The notes under the pieces were generated by a model. That model did no database searches, was not told the origin of the DNA, and saw only the letters and a program-made list of their open reading frames with translations. From the NCBI RefSeq assembly GCF_900100735.1, contig NZ_FNCJ01000001.1, positions 372,001 through 436,000 on the forward strand: DNA of 64,000 nucleotides, in the 5' to 3' direction. Each line of letters opens with the position of its first letter. Within the stretch, counting starts at the first letter, position 1. This document shows positions 8,989 through 18,557 of the stretch, one piece after another. The stretch comes from Paraburkholderia phenazinium. Its GTDB lineage: Bacteria > Pseudomonadota > Gammaproteobacteria > Burkholderiales > Burkholderiaceae. Made by a program: the position numbers and the translations under genes.

Positions 8989-11784
8989 GTGAGCTATTCC
9001 GCCATCCAGCGCGTTTTTATCGGGGCTCTGCCGTCGCAGGATAGCCGGCCGTTTCGCCTGTACTGGCGCAGTTCCCAGAAGGACCTTGCAGGCCTGCTGC
9101 TGATACAGCGGCTTGATATCCGCGAAGATCTGTGCGGCGGAATCGAAGGCCGTCTTTCCTGTATCTCCACGAGTGTTGGCGTGCCACTCCAGACGTTCCT
9201 CGGCCAGCCGCTCACCGTCCAGCTGGTGACCGATCAGGGCGCGCTGCATTCGATCTGCGCGATCGTCACCGATGCCCATGAGGGTGAATCGGACGGATCG
9301 GTCGCTACTTACCAGTTGGTTATCCGCGATGCGCTCTTGATCATGGAGCGGCGTATCAATACGCGGATTTTCCGTACGAAGAGTGTCGTCGATATTATCC
9401 AGACACTCGTGCGCGAATGGCGCCGTAAAAGCACGACGCTCGGAGGCACGTTTGACCTCGATGTTTCGAATCTCGATATCTCAAAATATCCGGTGCGCGA
9501 GCAAACGCTCCAGTTCGATGAATCGGATGCGGATTTTATCCGTCGATTATGCCGTCGTGACGGCATTGCATGGTTCGTGCGGGCTGGCGGCGGTCAGGGC
9601 AATACCGACGCTACCACGCAACCATTCCATACGCTGGTGCTGTTCGACAATGTGATCAAGCTCGGACAGGCGGACGCAGGTACGGTCCGGTACCATGCAG
9701 ACGCGACCGTCGGTGCGCGCGACTCGATCACGCTGCTCTCGACGGGGCGGCAGCTCGTGGCGGGTTCCATCCGACGGGCAAGCTGGGATCTCAAGCCCAG
9801 CCGGGTCGACCAGGTGCAGGCGCCCACACGCGTTGACCAGGGGTCAGCCGGAAATGACCTCGCAACGCTGCTGTCCGACGCGCGCATCGACTCGCCGCAT
9901 ATGGCGGATTCATGGGGCGACTACGACCGGATCGGCATCGCCCGGCTGATGGCGCACGGCGCGCGTTCGGCACGCATCGACGGGGCAAGCGGTGTGCGCA
10001 ATCTCCAGGTCGGCTTCTGGATCGGAGTGTCGGGCCATCCGGAACTGGACCAGTTGCCGGCGCAGCAACGCCGCATTGTGATCACCGCACTGCATCACAC
10101 CGGCGAGAACAATCTGCCGAAGGATCTAAACGAGCGCGCGCAGGCGCTCTTCACCGCGAGCCGCTGGCAGTTTGCCACGCCGCCGGTGTCGGTCGATACG
10201 AGTACGCGTCCAACCGCATTCGATGGTTCGTCGCAGAGCCGTTACGAGAACACTTTCAGTGCAGTAGCGCAAGGCACGCCGCTTACGCCATCCTACGATC
10301 CCCGTATCGACCTGCCGCGCGTGTATCCCATCACGGGCAAGGTAACGGCGACCGAAGGCGAAGAGGTGTATTGCGATCAGTACGGTCGCATCAACGTACA
10401 GCTTCAGGGACTCGATCCCGCTGACCATGAACATGCCAACGGCGCCGGCACTGCCGGCACGCCTGCCGACAGCGCTGCGGTGCGAGTGCTATCCGGATGG
10501 TCCGGCGACAACTTTGGGTCGCACGCGATACCGCGTGCAGGCATGGAAGTGCTGCTGGATTTTGCCAATGGGGATCCCGATCGCATGTATGTGGCGGGGG
10601 TCTTCAGCAATGGCGACAACATGCCGGCGACGTTCAGCCGCACGGGATCTCTGCCGGGCAACCGTTACCTGTCCGGGCTACGCTCGCGCGAGATCAAGGG
10701 CGAGCGGTACAACCAGTTGAGACTGGACGATACCCCATCGCAGATCAGTGCCCAACTGACGAGCGAACATGCGTTTTCCGAACTCAACCTAGGGTATCTG
10801 ACCAAGCCACGCGAGAACGGTCAAGGCGCAAACCGCGGCGAAGGCGCGGAGCTGCGCACGGACGCGGCGGCTGCGCTGCGGGCCGCGCAGGGCATCCTGC
10901 TCACCACCTACGCGCGCACGCAGGCAAGCGGCAACCAGCTCGACCGTGACGAGCTGGTCCAACTGCTCGGCGAGTGCACGGAGCTGTTCAAGTCATTGGG
11001 CGATTACGCTGGACAGCATGGCGGTCAATCGACCGACGCTGTTGGGCAAAGCGCCGTCGCATCCGCGTTCAAAAGTTGGTCCACAGGCGGTGACTCAGCG
11101 GGAACCGGAAACAGCACGGCGACGGGTTCGCACGCACTCATGGCAATTGGTGCGCAGGCCGGATCTGTCAATGTCACGCCGAAGACGCACGTCACTTATG
11201 CCGGTGAGAACATCGATCAGGTTGCCCAGCAGCACCTACAACTCGTTAGCGGCCAGCGATGGGTGGGCCTCGCAGGTCAGGGCATGCAACTGTTTGCAAT
11301 GGCCAATGGCATCAGTGCCATCGCTAATCAGGGAGATCTGCAGCTCCAGGCACAGGCGGGAGATGTGGTAATCCAGGCGCAGAAGGATTTGCATCTATCT
11401 GCCACCAAGGACGTTTATATCAGTGGGCAGAAAATTCATATCGTCTCCGCGGACGGCAGCTATTACACCATCGGTGGTGGTCATGAGATCGGTTCCAATG
11501 GTCGCCTCACTGTAAAGACGGCAGGGCACTCCTTTAACGGGCCTTCAACGCAACAATCGACGCCACCGAACTTCGGCAAGGACGGCACGAAACAGCGTTA
11601 TCAACTGCACTATCCGGGTCACACCGAGGATTCCCCGATGCTGGCCGCGAATCAGGCCTACAAGATCACCATGAATGACGGGCGTGTGATTCAGGGCACC
11701 TCAGACTCAAAAGGCCTGACTGATCTTTTGCAGGATGACGTGATGCGTATCGCCAGGATCGACGTTTTGAAACCTCAACTCTGA
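8989..11784 (+). CDS. vgrG: Type VI secretion spike protein VgrG
   Basis: 931-residue trimeric spike protein of the type VI secretion tail. The N-terminal 550 or so residues form the gp27/gp5-like base, with the typical start SAIQRVFIGALPSQDSRPF and, at about 470-520, YCDQYGRINVQLQG and VRVLSGWSGDNFGSHAIPRAGMEV. A DUF2345 needle region follows at roughly 720-860 (VNVTPKTHVTYAGENIDQV to HIVSADGSYYTIGGG). The tail of about 60 residues ends in RIDVLKPQL and is probably the docking surface for the effector/adaptor encoded next. It starts with GTG 8989, preceded by GGGGAAAAG. tle3 begins 22 bp downstream, so VgrG likely carries Tle3. Confidence 0.93.
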   Translation: MSYSAIQRVFIGALPSQDSRPFRLYWRSSQKDLAGLLLIQRLDIREDLCGGIEGRLSCISTSVGVPLQTFLGQPLTVQLVTDQGALHSICAIVTDAHEGESDGSVATYQLVIRDALLIMERRINTRIFRTKSVVDIIQTLVREWRRKSTTLGGTFDLDVSNLDISKYPVREQTLQFDESDADFIRRLCRRDGIAWFVRAGGGQGNTDATTQPFHTLVLFDNVIKLGQADAGTVRYHADATVGARDSITLLSTGRQLVAGSIRRASWDLKPSRVDQVQAPTRVDQGSAGNDLATLLSDARIDSPHMADSWGDYDRIGIARLMAHGARSARIDGASGVRNLQVGFWIGVSGHPELDQLPAQQRRIVITALHHTGENNLPKDLNERAQALFTASRWQFATPPVSVDTSTRPTAFDGSSQSRYENTFSAVAQGTPLTPSYDPRIDLPRVYPITGKVTATEGEEVYCDQYGRINVQLQGLDPADHEHANGAGTAGTPADSAAVRVLSGWSGDNFGSHAIPRAGMEVLLDFANGDPDRMYVAGVFSNGDNMPATFSRTGSLPGNRYLSGLRSREIKGERYNQLRLDDTPSQISAQLTSEHAFSELNLGYLTKPRENGQGANRGEGAELRTDAAAALRAAQGILLTTYARTQASGNQLDRDELVQLLGECTELFKSLGDYAGQHGGQSTDAVGQSAVASAFKSWSTGGDSAGTGNSTATGSHALMAIGAQAGSVNVTPKTHVTYAGENIDQVAQQHLQLVSGQRWVGLAGQGMQLFAMANGISAIANQGDLQLQAQAGDVVIQAQKDLHLSATKDVYISGQKIHIVSADGSYYTIGGGHEIGSNGRLTVKTAGHSFNGPSTQQSTPPNFGKDGTKQRYQLHYPGHTEDSPMLAANQAYKITMNDGRVIQGTSDSKGLTDLLQDDVMRIARIDVLKPQL

Positions 11785-11806
11785 GTCTCTGACAGGATGT
11801 ACCGGT

Positions 11807-13996
11807 ATGACGGACACCAAACAACACGTCACCGCCAGCGCTACAGCGGTCACCAACCCGAACTACAAGGATCAGCCGCGACTCGTCGAGGTTCCTCCGG
11901 ATCGTCCAGGCGTCGTGATCTTCCTGCACGGCGTGAACGACCCAGGGGCGACCTATGAGAACGTCGAGCGCGGCATTTGCGAGGGACTGAACTGGCGATT
12001 GAACCGCACTGATCTTAGCGCCGGCGAGTACGGCGCGGATTGGCGTGACGCCAAACAGAAGCAGGCAGAGGCCAACAAGAATGGCGCGAAGCTGACGGAC
12101 GATGTTAAGGCCATCGTTTACGATCCGGATACGCAACTATATGGACGCAAGGAGACAGATAAGACCAACAGCGTCTTCATTCCGTTCTATTGGGGTTATA
12201 GAGCCGCGGACGGTGAAATTGCCAAGGATCGCAAGGGAAATCCCATCAAGCTGCGCAGTCAAAATCAAGATGCCAAAGGCAATCGGCTGGATGCTCACTT
12301 TGCGAAGGAAGGTGGGTACTTCGACAACGCGACCAACAACATTCCCGACATGTACGGCAAGGGTTTCGAAGTCGGCCTCAAAGAACACGCGGCCAGGGCG
12401 GCTGCCGATCAATATACCTACATCGGGGAAAGCCCGATGCGGCTCTATTTCGTACTGGCCGCGCATCGACTTGCCATGCTGATTCGGCAAATTCGCGAAG
12501 TGAGCGCGGAGCAAGGCACCGCTGACGAAACCATAACGGTGATCGGTCATAGCCAGGGAACCATCATAACCTTGCTCGCCCAGGCTATCCTGGCAAAAGA
12601 GAACGCCCGTCTCGTAGACAATATGATCATGGTCGACAGCCCGTACGCAGTATGGGAGAACGACAGCGAAAACCAGACGTCACAGGCTAAGATCAAGACG
12701 CTCGCGAACATCGTTGAGGCCGTTACCAGCGCCCGGCATCAGCAACCCGCTTTGACCGAACTCGCCTGTATCGACCAGAACCCGAAACATCGGGGGCGGA
12801 CAGGTTCCAAGTGGTCGCCGACTCAAGGTGTGCGCCCGCTCGGCGCCGGCGGCGCAGATATTCAATTCAACGAGCGAGATAATCGCGGCAAGGTCTATTT
12901 GTACTTCTGTACGGACGACACCGTGGTCGCTCTGGACAATATCCGTGGTATTGGAACCTATGGCCTCCCCAACAGCGTGACCGCCGTGGGGTTGGGGTCC
13001 ACCGCGAGCGCCTACGCACAGTACGTCCAATTGGCTGCGATGGACGCCTTCAAGAAAACTCCTGGCCGCTTTGCGTTCTATCAACGCCTGTGGACCAAAT
13101 TGAAGCGCGATGGAAAGCCCGTTCCGGTCGGCCTTGCGCCACAAACGATTTCCGCACGGACACCGAAGGAGCCGCGCTTCCCTGGGGGCTCCGGTATAAC
13201 AGAGGCGGCTACCCAGCACCCCTACCGGGCGGCTTGGTCGGGCAACCCGGTGGATGGAAGTCTTGATCGTTGGATCAATGGTGAGCAGATCGAACCACCC
13301 TATTCGCCCAATCTGTTCGGTGGAGAGACGCACGGCAAAGGAGGTAGCCCGTCGGGTCAACTTCCGGTGGACGCTGTGGGCGTGGACGTAGCGCTAGGGA
13401 ATCCGAACGCAGGTTACGAATGGAAGGTAGTCGAGCATATTCCGTCTTCTGTTTTGGTTCTGGCCAGCCAACAGAAAACTGACGCGACTTCGGGGGCTGT
13501 GGTAAAGCAATGGTACAACGGTCAGCAAGAGGACGAAAACGACCAGACAAGCGACGTGGTACCGCTTGACGGAGCCAATTTTCTACGCCGCGAAACGCCC
13601 AACGAAGTGCGGGCGCGTTTGACCGGAAAGGATGCTACGGACAACAACTACCACTCTGGCATCTTGAACGATGCGGCAAACGTGCGCGCGATCGCCGCCG
13701 TCGACGTTGCCATTGGTCAGGCGAAGACGCTGGACGATCCGGATTGCCGCGCGACGCTGATCGCGTTTGCCAATTGGCGCACGAATTGGACGAAGGCTCC
13801 AAAAAACGTCAAAGATTACTATAACGGTAAGCTTAGCGACGATGCCAAGAAACTCGCGGATGCGACGTACACGTATTACTCTACCGGTCGATTCCCTGAC
13901 GACACGGTGGTGCCGCGGACTTGGCCGCCTCTTGTGAAAAGCCAAACTCACGATGAACGCGCGAGTGGGAAAAGCGATCCGGGAGTTGTGGCATGA
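11807..13996 (+). CDS. tle3: Type VI lipase effector, Tle3 family (DUF3274)
   Basis: 729-residue alpha/beta-hydrolase effector. The N-terminal half has IFLHGVNDPGATYENVERG (residues about 44-64) and the nucleophile elbow GHSQG with Ser249, the catalytic serine expected of a phospholipase. The C-terminal half fits DUF3274. Tle3 of Pseudomonas aeruginosa is an antibacterial toxin acting in the periplasm of the target, delivered on VgrG2b through the adaptor Tla3; the same neighbours occur here. The stop overlaps the next gene by 4 bp (ATGA). Lipase activity is inferred from the elbow and family, and the other triad residues were not assigned. Confidence 0.87.
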   Translation: MTDTKQHVTASATAVTNPNYKDQPRLVEVPPDRPGVVIFLHGVNDPGATYENVERGICEGLNWRLNRTDLSAGEYGADWRDAKQKQAEANKNGAKLTDDVKAIVYDPDTQLYGRKETDKTNSVFIPFYWGYRAADGEIAKDRKGNPIKLRSQNQDAKGNRLDAHFAKEGGYFDNATNNIPDMYGKGFEVGLKEHAARAAADQYTYIGESPMRLYFVLAAHRLAMLIRQIREVSAEQGTADETITVIGHSQGTIITLLAQAILAKENARLVDNMIMVDSPYAVWENDSENQTSQAKIKTLANIVEAVTSARHQQPALTELACIDQNPKHRGRTGSKWSPTQGVRPLGAGGADIQFNERDNRGKVYLYFCTDDTVVALDNIRGIGTYGLPNSVTAVGLGSTASAYAQYVQLAAMDAFKKTPGRFAFYQRLWTKLKRDGKPVPVGLAPQTISARTPKEPRFPGGSGITEAATQHPYRAAWSGNPVDGSLDRWINGEQIEPPYSPNLFGGETHGKGGSPSGQLPVDAVGVDVALGNPNAGYEWKVVEHIPSSVLVLASQQKTDATSGAVVKQWYNGQQEDENDQTSDVVPLDGANFLRRETPNEVRARLTGKDATDNNYHSGILNDAANVRAIAAVDVAIGQAKTLDDPDCRATLIAFANWRTNWTKAPKNVKDYYNGKLSDDAKKLADATYTYYSTGRFPDDTVVPRTWPPLVKSQTHDERASGKSDPGVVA

Positions 13997-15621
13997 AGGC
14001 GGCGAAACGCCCGCAGCCACGCGGTTATCTGGCGTTGTTTGCAGCCTGGTCGGCGGGGTGGACGGGATACAACATGCTCAGGTATTACGATGCCTGGTCG
14101 AAAACGCAAATCGAGGCAGTAGGAATGGCGAGAAATGTCATGTGGGGAATATTGGCGGGGGCGGCTTGTTTGGCGATTTTGTTCGTTGGTGCATGGCGGC
14201 TTCGCGCTGGATCTGCCTCAGCAGCAACTGGTACCGCGGCCGATAGCTCCCTAGGTGCAGTGTCAGCATCCGCGAGCGCATTACCCGTAGCTGCAGTCGC
14301 GGACCCGCGCCCGGATCTGTTGGAGTTGCGTGGCGTTGGCATGCGAGTGGATGTGTGGGCGCAGACCGATCTGTGGCAATTCTTGAAAGAGCAGAAAGAC
14401 GCGTATCGAAGCGTGCTTTCGAATAATCCCAAGGACTACCCGAGCGACCGCGATTCCGTCCAGAACAAGGCCTCGAGAGCGCTTAGCTCGTCCTTCAAGT
14501 ACAGCGCTGGCGAGGGCGTTGAGCGTTGGCCGATCCCTGTGATCATCTTCGGGCCGCCTAAGGCAAAGGACGCTAACAACGACATAGCCAACCTCATCAC
14601 GACGACTCGTCAGGACGCAAGTCTGGCCTTCCAAATGTTCCTGACCGCGCAGGCAGTTTACGTCGACAATCCACAGGCCCAGATTGACTATGTGTTCAAT
14701 TTTTTCGATCGGAACCCGACCGTTCCGGAAGTATTGATCTATGGCATGGACGGTCAGGCAGTTCGTAGCTGGTTTACAGACAACGACGTGCGTGCGGGAC
14801 AGCATGTACCCTCGCAATTTGATGCGATGGTAGGACTGTTGGTTTCCCGATCGGACCGGGTGAACCAATACATGCGTCCGTACGTCAATGACGATCCTGA
14901 AGGTGCGGGCGCTGATGACAGGCAGTACGACACGATCAAGCTGGCGAATTTCTTCTGGAACGTAAACTCGGAGCCCAAGCAGGGCCTTGACGTCTCGCCT
15001 CCGTCGGTGGAGCACTGGCAGTCGAAATTGCCACTATTGTGGCAATCGCTGAGCAACAAGGGACCGGGCACGTTCAAACCCGATGACTGGTTTCCGGCCC
15101 GTTGGGCACGCTGGCAACTGAAGGAGTTCGATGATGCGCCAATGCTCGGGTACCTGCATCGTCCTGTTGCCGTGAGTCTGAAAGACGCTGACGGTCATCC
15201 GCTCCGCGGTGGGGCTCAGGCCGATGCGTTGCGCGCGGGTTGGCAGAAGGTGCAGACCCAACTCCCGAACGGCGGCAAGGTTGCACGGCTGTTCTTCGAC
15301 AGCGTCGCGACGCCGTCGGTCCTCCCGCTGCTGCACACCCTGGACGCCGATGATCGTCTTGATCCAACAAATCTCGCGGAGGGTTTCGACGTCGGTCATC
15401 GCCTGGGCAACCTCGGCATCATGGGGCCAATGGTTGGGCTCGGGCTGTCGACGATGGCGAGCTACGATGCGGGAAATGGCAGCGTTACCGTCAACGTGAC
15501 GCCTGATGGTGACTTGCATTTCATGCTCGTGACACCGCCCGATGCTGCCGAAAAGACCGCCAATACCCAGGCCCGGAACCTGCCGGCTGATCCGTTCGTT
15601 CATCTGGTCCCTGGGGGTTAA
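13993..15621 (+). CDS. tla3: Type VI lipase adaptor, Tla3-like (DUF2875)
   Basis: 542 residues. One clear membrane segment lies at about 45-67 (MWGILAGAACLAILFVGAW), preceded by a basic N-terminus, followed by an Ala/Ser-rich linker and a large soluble domain from about residue 110 that resembles DUF2875. In P. aeruginosa the DUF2875 protein Tla3 brings Tle3 to VgrG2b. The ATGA overlap with the tle3 stop supports tight co-expression of effector and adaptor. The presence of a membrane anchor means the adaptor would work at the inner membrane; an alternative is that this copy has become part of immunity. Confidence 0.78.
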   Translation: MKAAKRPQPRGYLALFAAWSAGWTGYNMLRYYDAWSKTQIEAVGMARNVMWGILAGAACLAILFVGAWRLRAGSASAATGTAADSSLGAVSASASALPVAAVADPRPDLLELRGVGMRVDVWAQTDLWQFLKEQKDAYRSVLSNNPKDYPSDRDSVQNKASRALSSSFKYSAGEGVERWPIPVIIFGPPKAKDANNDIANLITTTRQDASLAFQMFLTAQAVYVDNPQAQIDYVFNFFDRNPTVPEVLIYGMDGQAVRSWFTDNDVRAGQHVPSQFDAMVGLLVSRSDRVNQYMRPYVNDDPEGAGADDRQYDTIKLANFFWNVNSEPKQGLDVSPPSVEHWQSKLPLLWQSLSNKGPGTFKPDDWFPARWARWQLKEFDDAPMLGYLHRPVAVSLKDADGHPLRGGAQADALRAGWQKVQTQLPNGGKVARLFFDSVATPSVLPLLHTLDADDRLDPTNLAEGFDVGHRLGNLGIMGPMVGLGLSTMASYDAGNGSVTVNVTPDGDLHFMLVTPPDAAEKTANTQARNLPADPFVHLVPGG

Positions 15622-15624
15622 TCA

Positions 15625-16143
15625 ATGTGGCTATTTAAATCGCGGTTACTCGTGCTTGCTGCTCTCACGGCTGGTAGCTTCCTGTGTTCGACGGCCTATG
15701 GTGAAGGGTTAGCGGGTACGTATCAAATATGTCGAACTAAACTCGACGAGATGAGTTGGAACGCAGAGAAGCTCGACTTCCGGGTCCGGATCGATGAACA
15801 AGCGGGAAAGTACTCAGTCTTCGCGCAACGTCAGGCTAATGCTCCGTGGGAGCCGCTTTCAGGCGGCTCGTTTGAAGCGGCCCCAGCGTCGCAATTCAAG
15901 GAAATAGCAGGTACTCCATATCTTTCGCGAGAGTCCGGCGCCGTTCCGGATGGCGTCAGACCATCGAAAGACGTGCCTCTGAAGACGCTGGTCGTCCCGG
16001 AGACGGGAGTGTTTCTGCTGATGCCGTCTGACTGGTTTCAACGTAACAAGCTGTCGGATGTCTCCTACAACTCCGATGTAATTGCGCTTTTTACTGCGAA
16101 CTATGGTGGCACCGCAAAGCCGGTATTGCTTTGCCGGGTTTAG
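15625..16143 (+). CDS. Small exported protein, candidate Tle3 immunity factor (Tli3-like)
   Basis: 172 residues, starting 3 bp after the adaptor stop. The first 25 residues (LLVLAALTAGSFLCSTAYG) form a Sec signal peptide, so the mature protein of about 146 residues would be periplasmic. It has two cysteines (IC near the start, LLCRV at the end) that may pair. In P. aeruginosa the immunity protein Tli3 neutralises Tle3 in the periplasm, which makes this the best immunity candidate by position and location. No domain was recognised from sequence alone, so the role is inferred from context. Confidence 0.55.
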   Translation: MWLFKSRLLVLAALTAGSFLCSTAYGEGLAGTYQICRTKLDEMSWNAEKLDFRVRIDEQAGKYSVFAQRQANAPWEPLSGGSFEAAPASQFKEIAGTPYLSRESGAVPDGVRPSKDVPLKTLVVPETGVFLLMPSDWFQRNKLSDVSYNSDVIALFTANYGGTAKPVLLCRV

Positions 16144-16241
16144 TCTTAGTGCTGCTCCCTGATGTTTTGTCGTGTCGGCAGGCAACCGCATCGCGCCGGG
16201 ACGAACTGAATCGCGACGCTTTCGCTGAAGAAGGATGAGAT

Positions 16242-16502
16242 ATGACCCGTCGTTTCATTTGCGTAGGTGATAAACATAGTCACGGCGGCAATGTTGTCAG
16301 CGGTGCGTCACAATCTGACATCGACGGCAAGGCGATAGCTCGTGTTGGCGACAGCGCAATATGCAAGATCCACGGTTCTGTCGTCATTGTCTCGGGAGAC
16401 GAAAATGTCACCTTTGACGGGAAGGCTGCAGCGCGCGAAGGCGACAGGCTAAGTTGCGATGCCATCTTGATCGCCCAGCAGCAATCGACAGCGAGCGAGT
16501 AA
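16242..16502 (+). CDS. PAAR-domain spike tip protein
   Basis: 86 residues, a single PAAR domain. The family pattern is visible: a GDKHSHGG start, SDIDGKAIARVGDSAICKIHG, then DGKAAAREGDRLSCDA. The histidines (HSHGG, KIHG) and cysteines (AICKIHG, LSCDA) are the zinc-binding type residues of the cone tip. PAAR proteins cap VgrG and sharpen the spike. It carries no C-terminal toxin, so its job is structural or to load cargo. It starts 98 bp after the candidate immunity gene. Confidence 0.88.
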   Translation: MTRRFICVGDKHSHGGNVVSGASQSDIDGKAIARVGDSAICKIHGSVVIVSGDENVTFDGKAAAREGDRLSCDAILIAQQQSTASE

Positions 16503-16621
16503 CGCTGTGGCGTGCGGCCCCGCCTGCGGGAACGCCGCCGCTCACATGGGCCTCTTCACATGGCGCGGCCCGCGTGTTTGGGTATGCTCCGTATGTCTTC
16601 TTTTACTCAAGCCCGCTGCCG

Positions 16622-18472
16622 ATGGATGACCTGATTTCCAGCTATGAGCGTGAACTCGCGCTGCTGCGAGCCTCGCTCGCGGAATTCGCCACACGTTTTC
16701 CGAAGATCGCAGCCCGTCTGTCGATTCTGGGCCAGCATTCCGAAGATCTCCACGTCGAGCGGCTCCTCCAGTCAAACGCGATGCTCAACGCGCGCATAAG
16801 TGCGCATCTTGAGGACGACGTTCCTGAATTCACAAAACCGCTGCTCGAGATTCAGTACCCGGAATACCTGCGTCCGTTCCCGTCGTGCACCATCGCATGT
16901 TTTGAAGGAAGCGAGGCGGTCGCGCGGTTGACGAGGCCAGCAGTTATCAAACGCCGCGCCGGACTGAAAACACGGACTGGCGAATATGCTTTTGAGACCG
17001 CATACGACGTCACACTCGCGCCATTGCGGATCGAGGACGCGGCCTATCGCCCTCTCGCTGCCGTCCCTTCCAGCGTGCAACTGCCACAGGAAACGAGCGG
17101 GTTCATTTCCATTACCTTCGCCGCATTGATGGCCGGAACCGGCCTGAACGGTGTCGCGCCAAACAGCATCCGTGTCTTTGTGGACGGTGACCAGCTGACT
17201 GTCGCCGCGGTTATGGACACGCTACTGCAACTGGCATTGACTGCGTTCGTCGAGGTCGATGGCAGCGGTAAATGGATCGCGCTGCCGGCAGTTCCGGTGT
17301 CGGCCGCAGGCTTCGATAGCGAAGATGCGCTGATCGAACGTGATGACGGTCGCGGTTCAGCGTTCCGTCTTCTGCTCGAATATTTTGCGTTCCCGCAGAA
17401 GTTCGACTTCATCGACATCGATCTGGCTGCGCTGCTGCGCGGCACCGCCGCACGACGCGTCAGCCTTCATGTGCCCGTGAGCGCTCTGCATCCGGACTCT
17501 TCAACGTCGCGCGCGATGCGCGAGCTCAGTGCTGCCAACTTCAGGCTGTCGTGCACGCCGGTAATCAATCTCTTCCGGTGTCCGGCCGAGCCGGTTGCGC
17601 TCAAGGCCATCACGATGCCGTTTTTTCCACTCGTGGCTCAGACCCTGGCGCCGGAGAAGGCCGCGGTCTGGTCGGTTGACGCCGTCCGCCTGACGATGCA
17701 AAGCGAAGCAAACACGACGGTGGTCCCCATCACCCCTTTCCAATCACTAGCTCACCACAACGGCACGGCGCTGCACGGCGCGCAGCGTGAGCCCCTCTTC
17801 TGGATGATGGAGCGCGACACAGCGGTTTCGCAGTTCACTACGGGGCAGGACACTTTCATCTCATTCGTCAGTCTGGACGGCCGCATCGCAGAGCCCGTTG
17901 GTGCGGAACAGATCGACGCCGACCTTAGATGCACGAACCACAATCTAGTCGAGTCTCTGTCATGGGGCAATCCCGAAGGTGATTTTGTCTACGCGGACAA
18001 GACGCTCGCACGTCGCATCGTGATGTTGCGGGCACCGGGCATGAGCCTGCCGCGCCCCGAAAAGCCGGGCCGCTACTGGAATGTAGTGACGATGCTGTCG
18101 GCTAGCCCGTTCAGCCTGGACCAGTCGGGGCTGCCGGCATTGAAGGAATTGCTGTCGAACCATGCTTCATCGGGTTCCCAACTGGTGGCCCGGCATATCG
18201 ACGCGATCGTCGGGCTCGCACGCGAATCCGCGATGGAGTGGATTGTCGAAAAGCCGCTATCGAGGATGGTTCGAGGCCTGCGTGTGCGCTTGACTGTGGA
18301 TGAGCTAGCACTCGCTGGCTGCACGCTCAGCACGTTCGTACGTGTGCTCGAGAGTGTGTTCGTCCGGTATGCGCCGGCGCACAGCTTCACGCAACTCTTG
18401 CTACTGTCTGCGCACAATGGTGCAGAGTTGGCACGCGGCCGGCTGCTGCCCGGTGAGATAACGCCGGTCTGA
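16622..18472 (+). CDS. tssF: Type VI baseplate protein TssF (orphan copy)
   Basis: 616 residues, full length for TssF. The N-terminus is diagnostic: MDDLISSYERELALLRASLAEF, then PKIAARLSILGQHSEDLHVERLLQS and VPEFTKPLLEIQYPEYLRPFPSC. The start is ATG 16622, where the family begins, although the frame is open from 16454. TssF with TssG and TssE forms the wedge of the baseplate. Here it is without TssE, TssG, TssK or the sheath genes, in an effector island, so it is an extra copy. It could adapt the baseplate to this VgrG/PAAR set, or be left over from a larger cluster. Confidence 0.87.
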   Translation: MDDLISSYERELALLRASLAEFATRFPKIAARLSILGQHSEDLHVERLLQSNAMLNARISAHLEDDVPEFTKPLLEIQYPEYLRPFPSCTIACFEGSEAVARLTRPAVIKRRAGLKTRTGEYAFETAYDVTLAPLRIEDAAYRPLAAVPSSVQLPQETSGFISITFAALMAGTGLNGVAPNSIRVFVDGDQLTVAAVMDTLLQLALTAFVEVDGSGKWIALPAVPVSAAGFDSEDALIERDDGRGSAFRLLLEYFAFPQKFDFIDIDLAALLRGTAARRVSLHVPVSALHPDSSTSRAMRELSAANFRLSCTPVINLFRCPAEPVALKAITMPFFPLVAQTLAPEKAAVWSVDAVRLTMQSEANTTVVPITPFQSLAHHNGTALHGAQREPLFWMMERDTAVSQFTTGQDTFISFVSLDGRIAEPVGAEQIDADLRCTNHNLVESLSWGNPEGDFVYADKTLARRIVMLRAPGMSLPRPEKPGRYWNVVTMLSASPFSLDQSGLPALKELLSNHASSGSQLVARHIDAIVGLARESAMEWIVEKPLSRMVRGLRVRLTVDELALAGCTLSTFVRVLESVFVRYAPAHSFTQLLLLSAHNGAELARGRLLPGEITPV

Positions 18473-18557
18473 CTGTCGAAATAATGTCTGGATGGTCGAC
18501 AAACGGTGACCGTCCACTGGTTTCCCTTCCCTGCACCGCCTCAAGCCCAACACGCCA

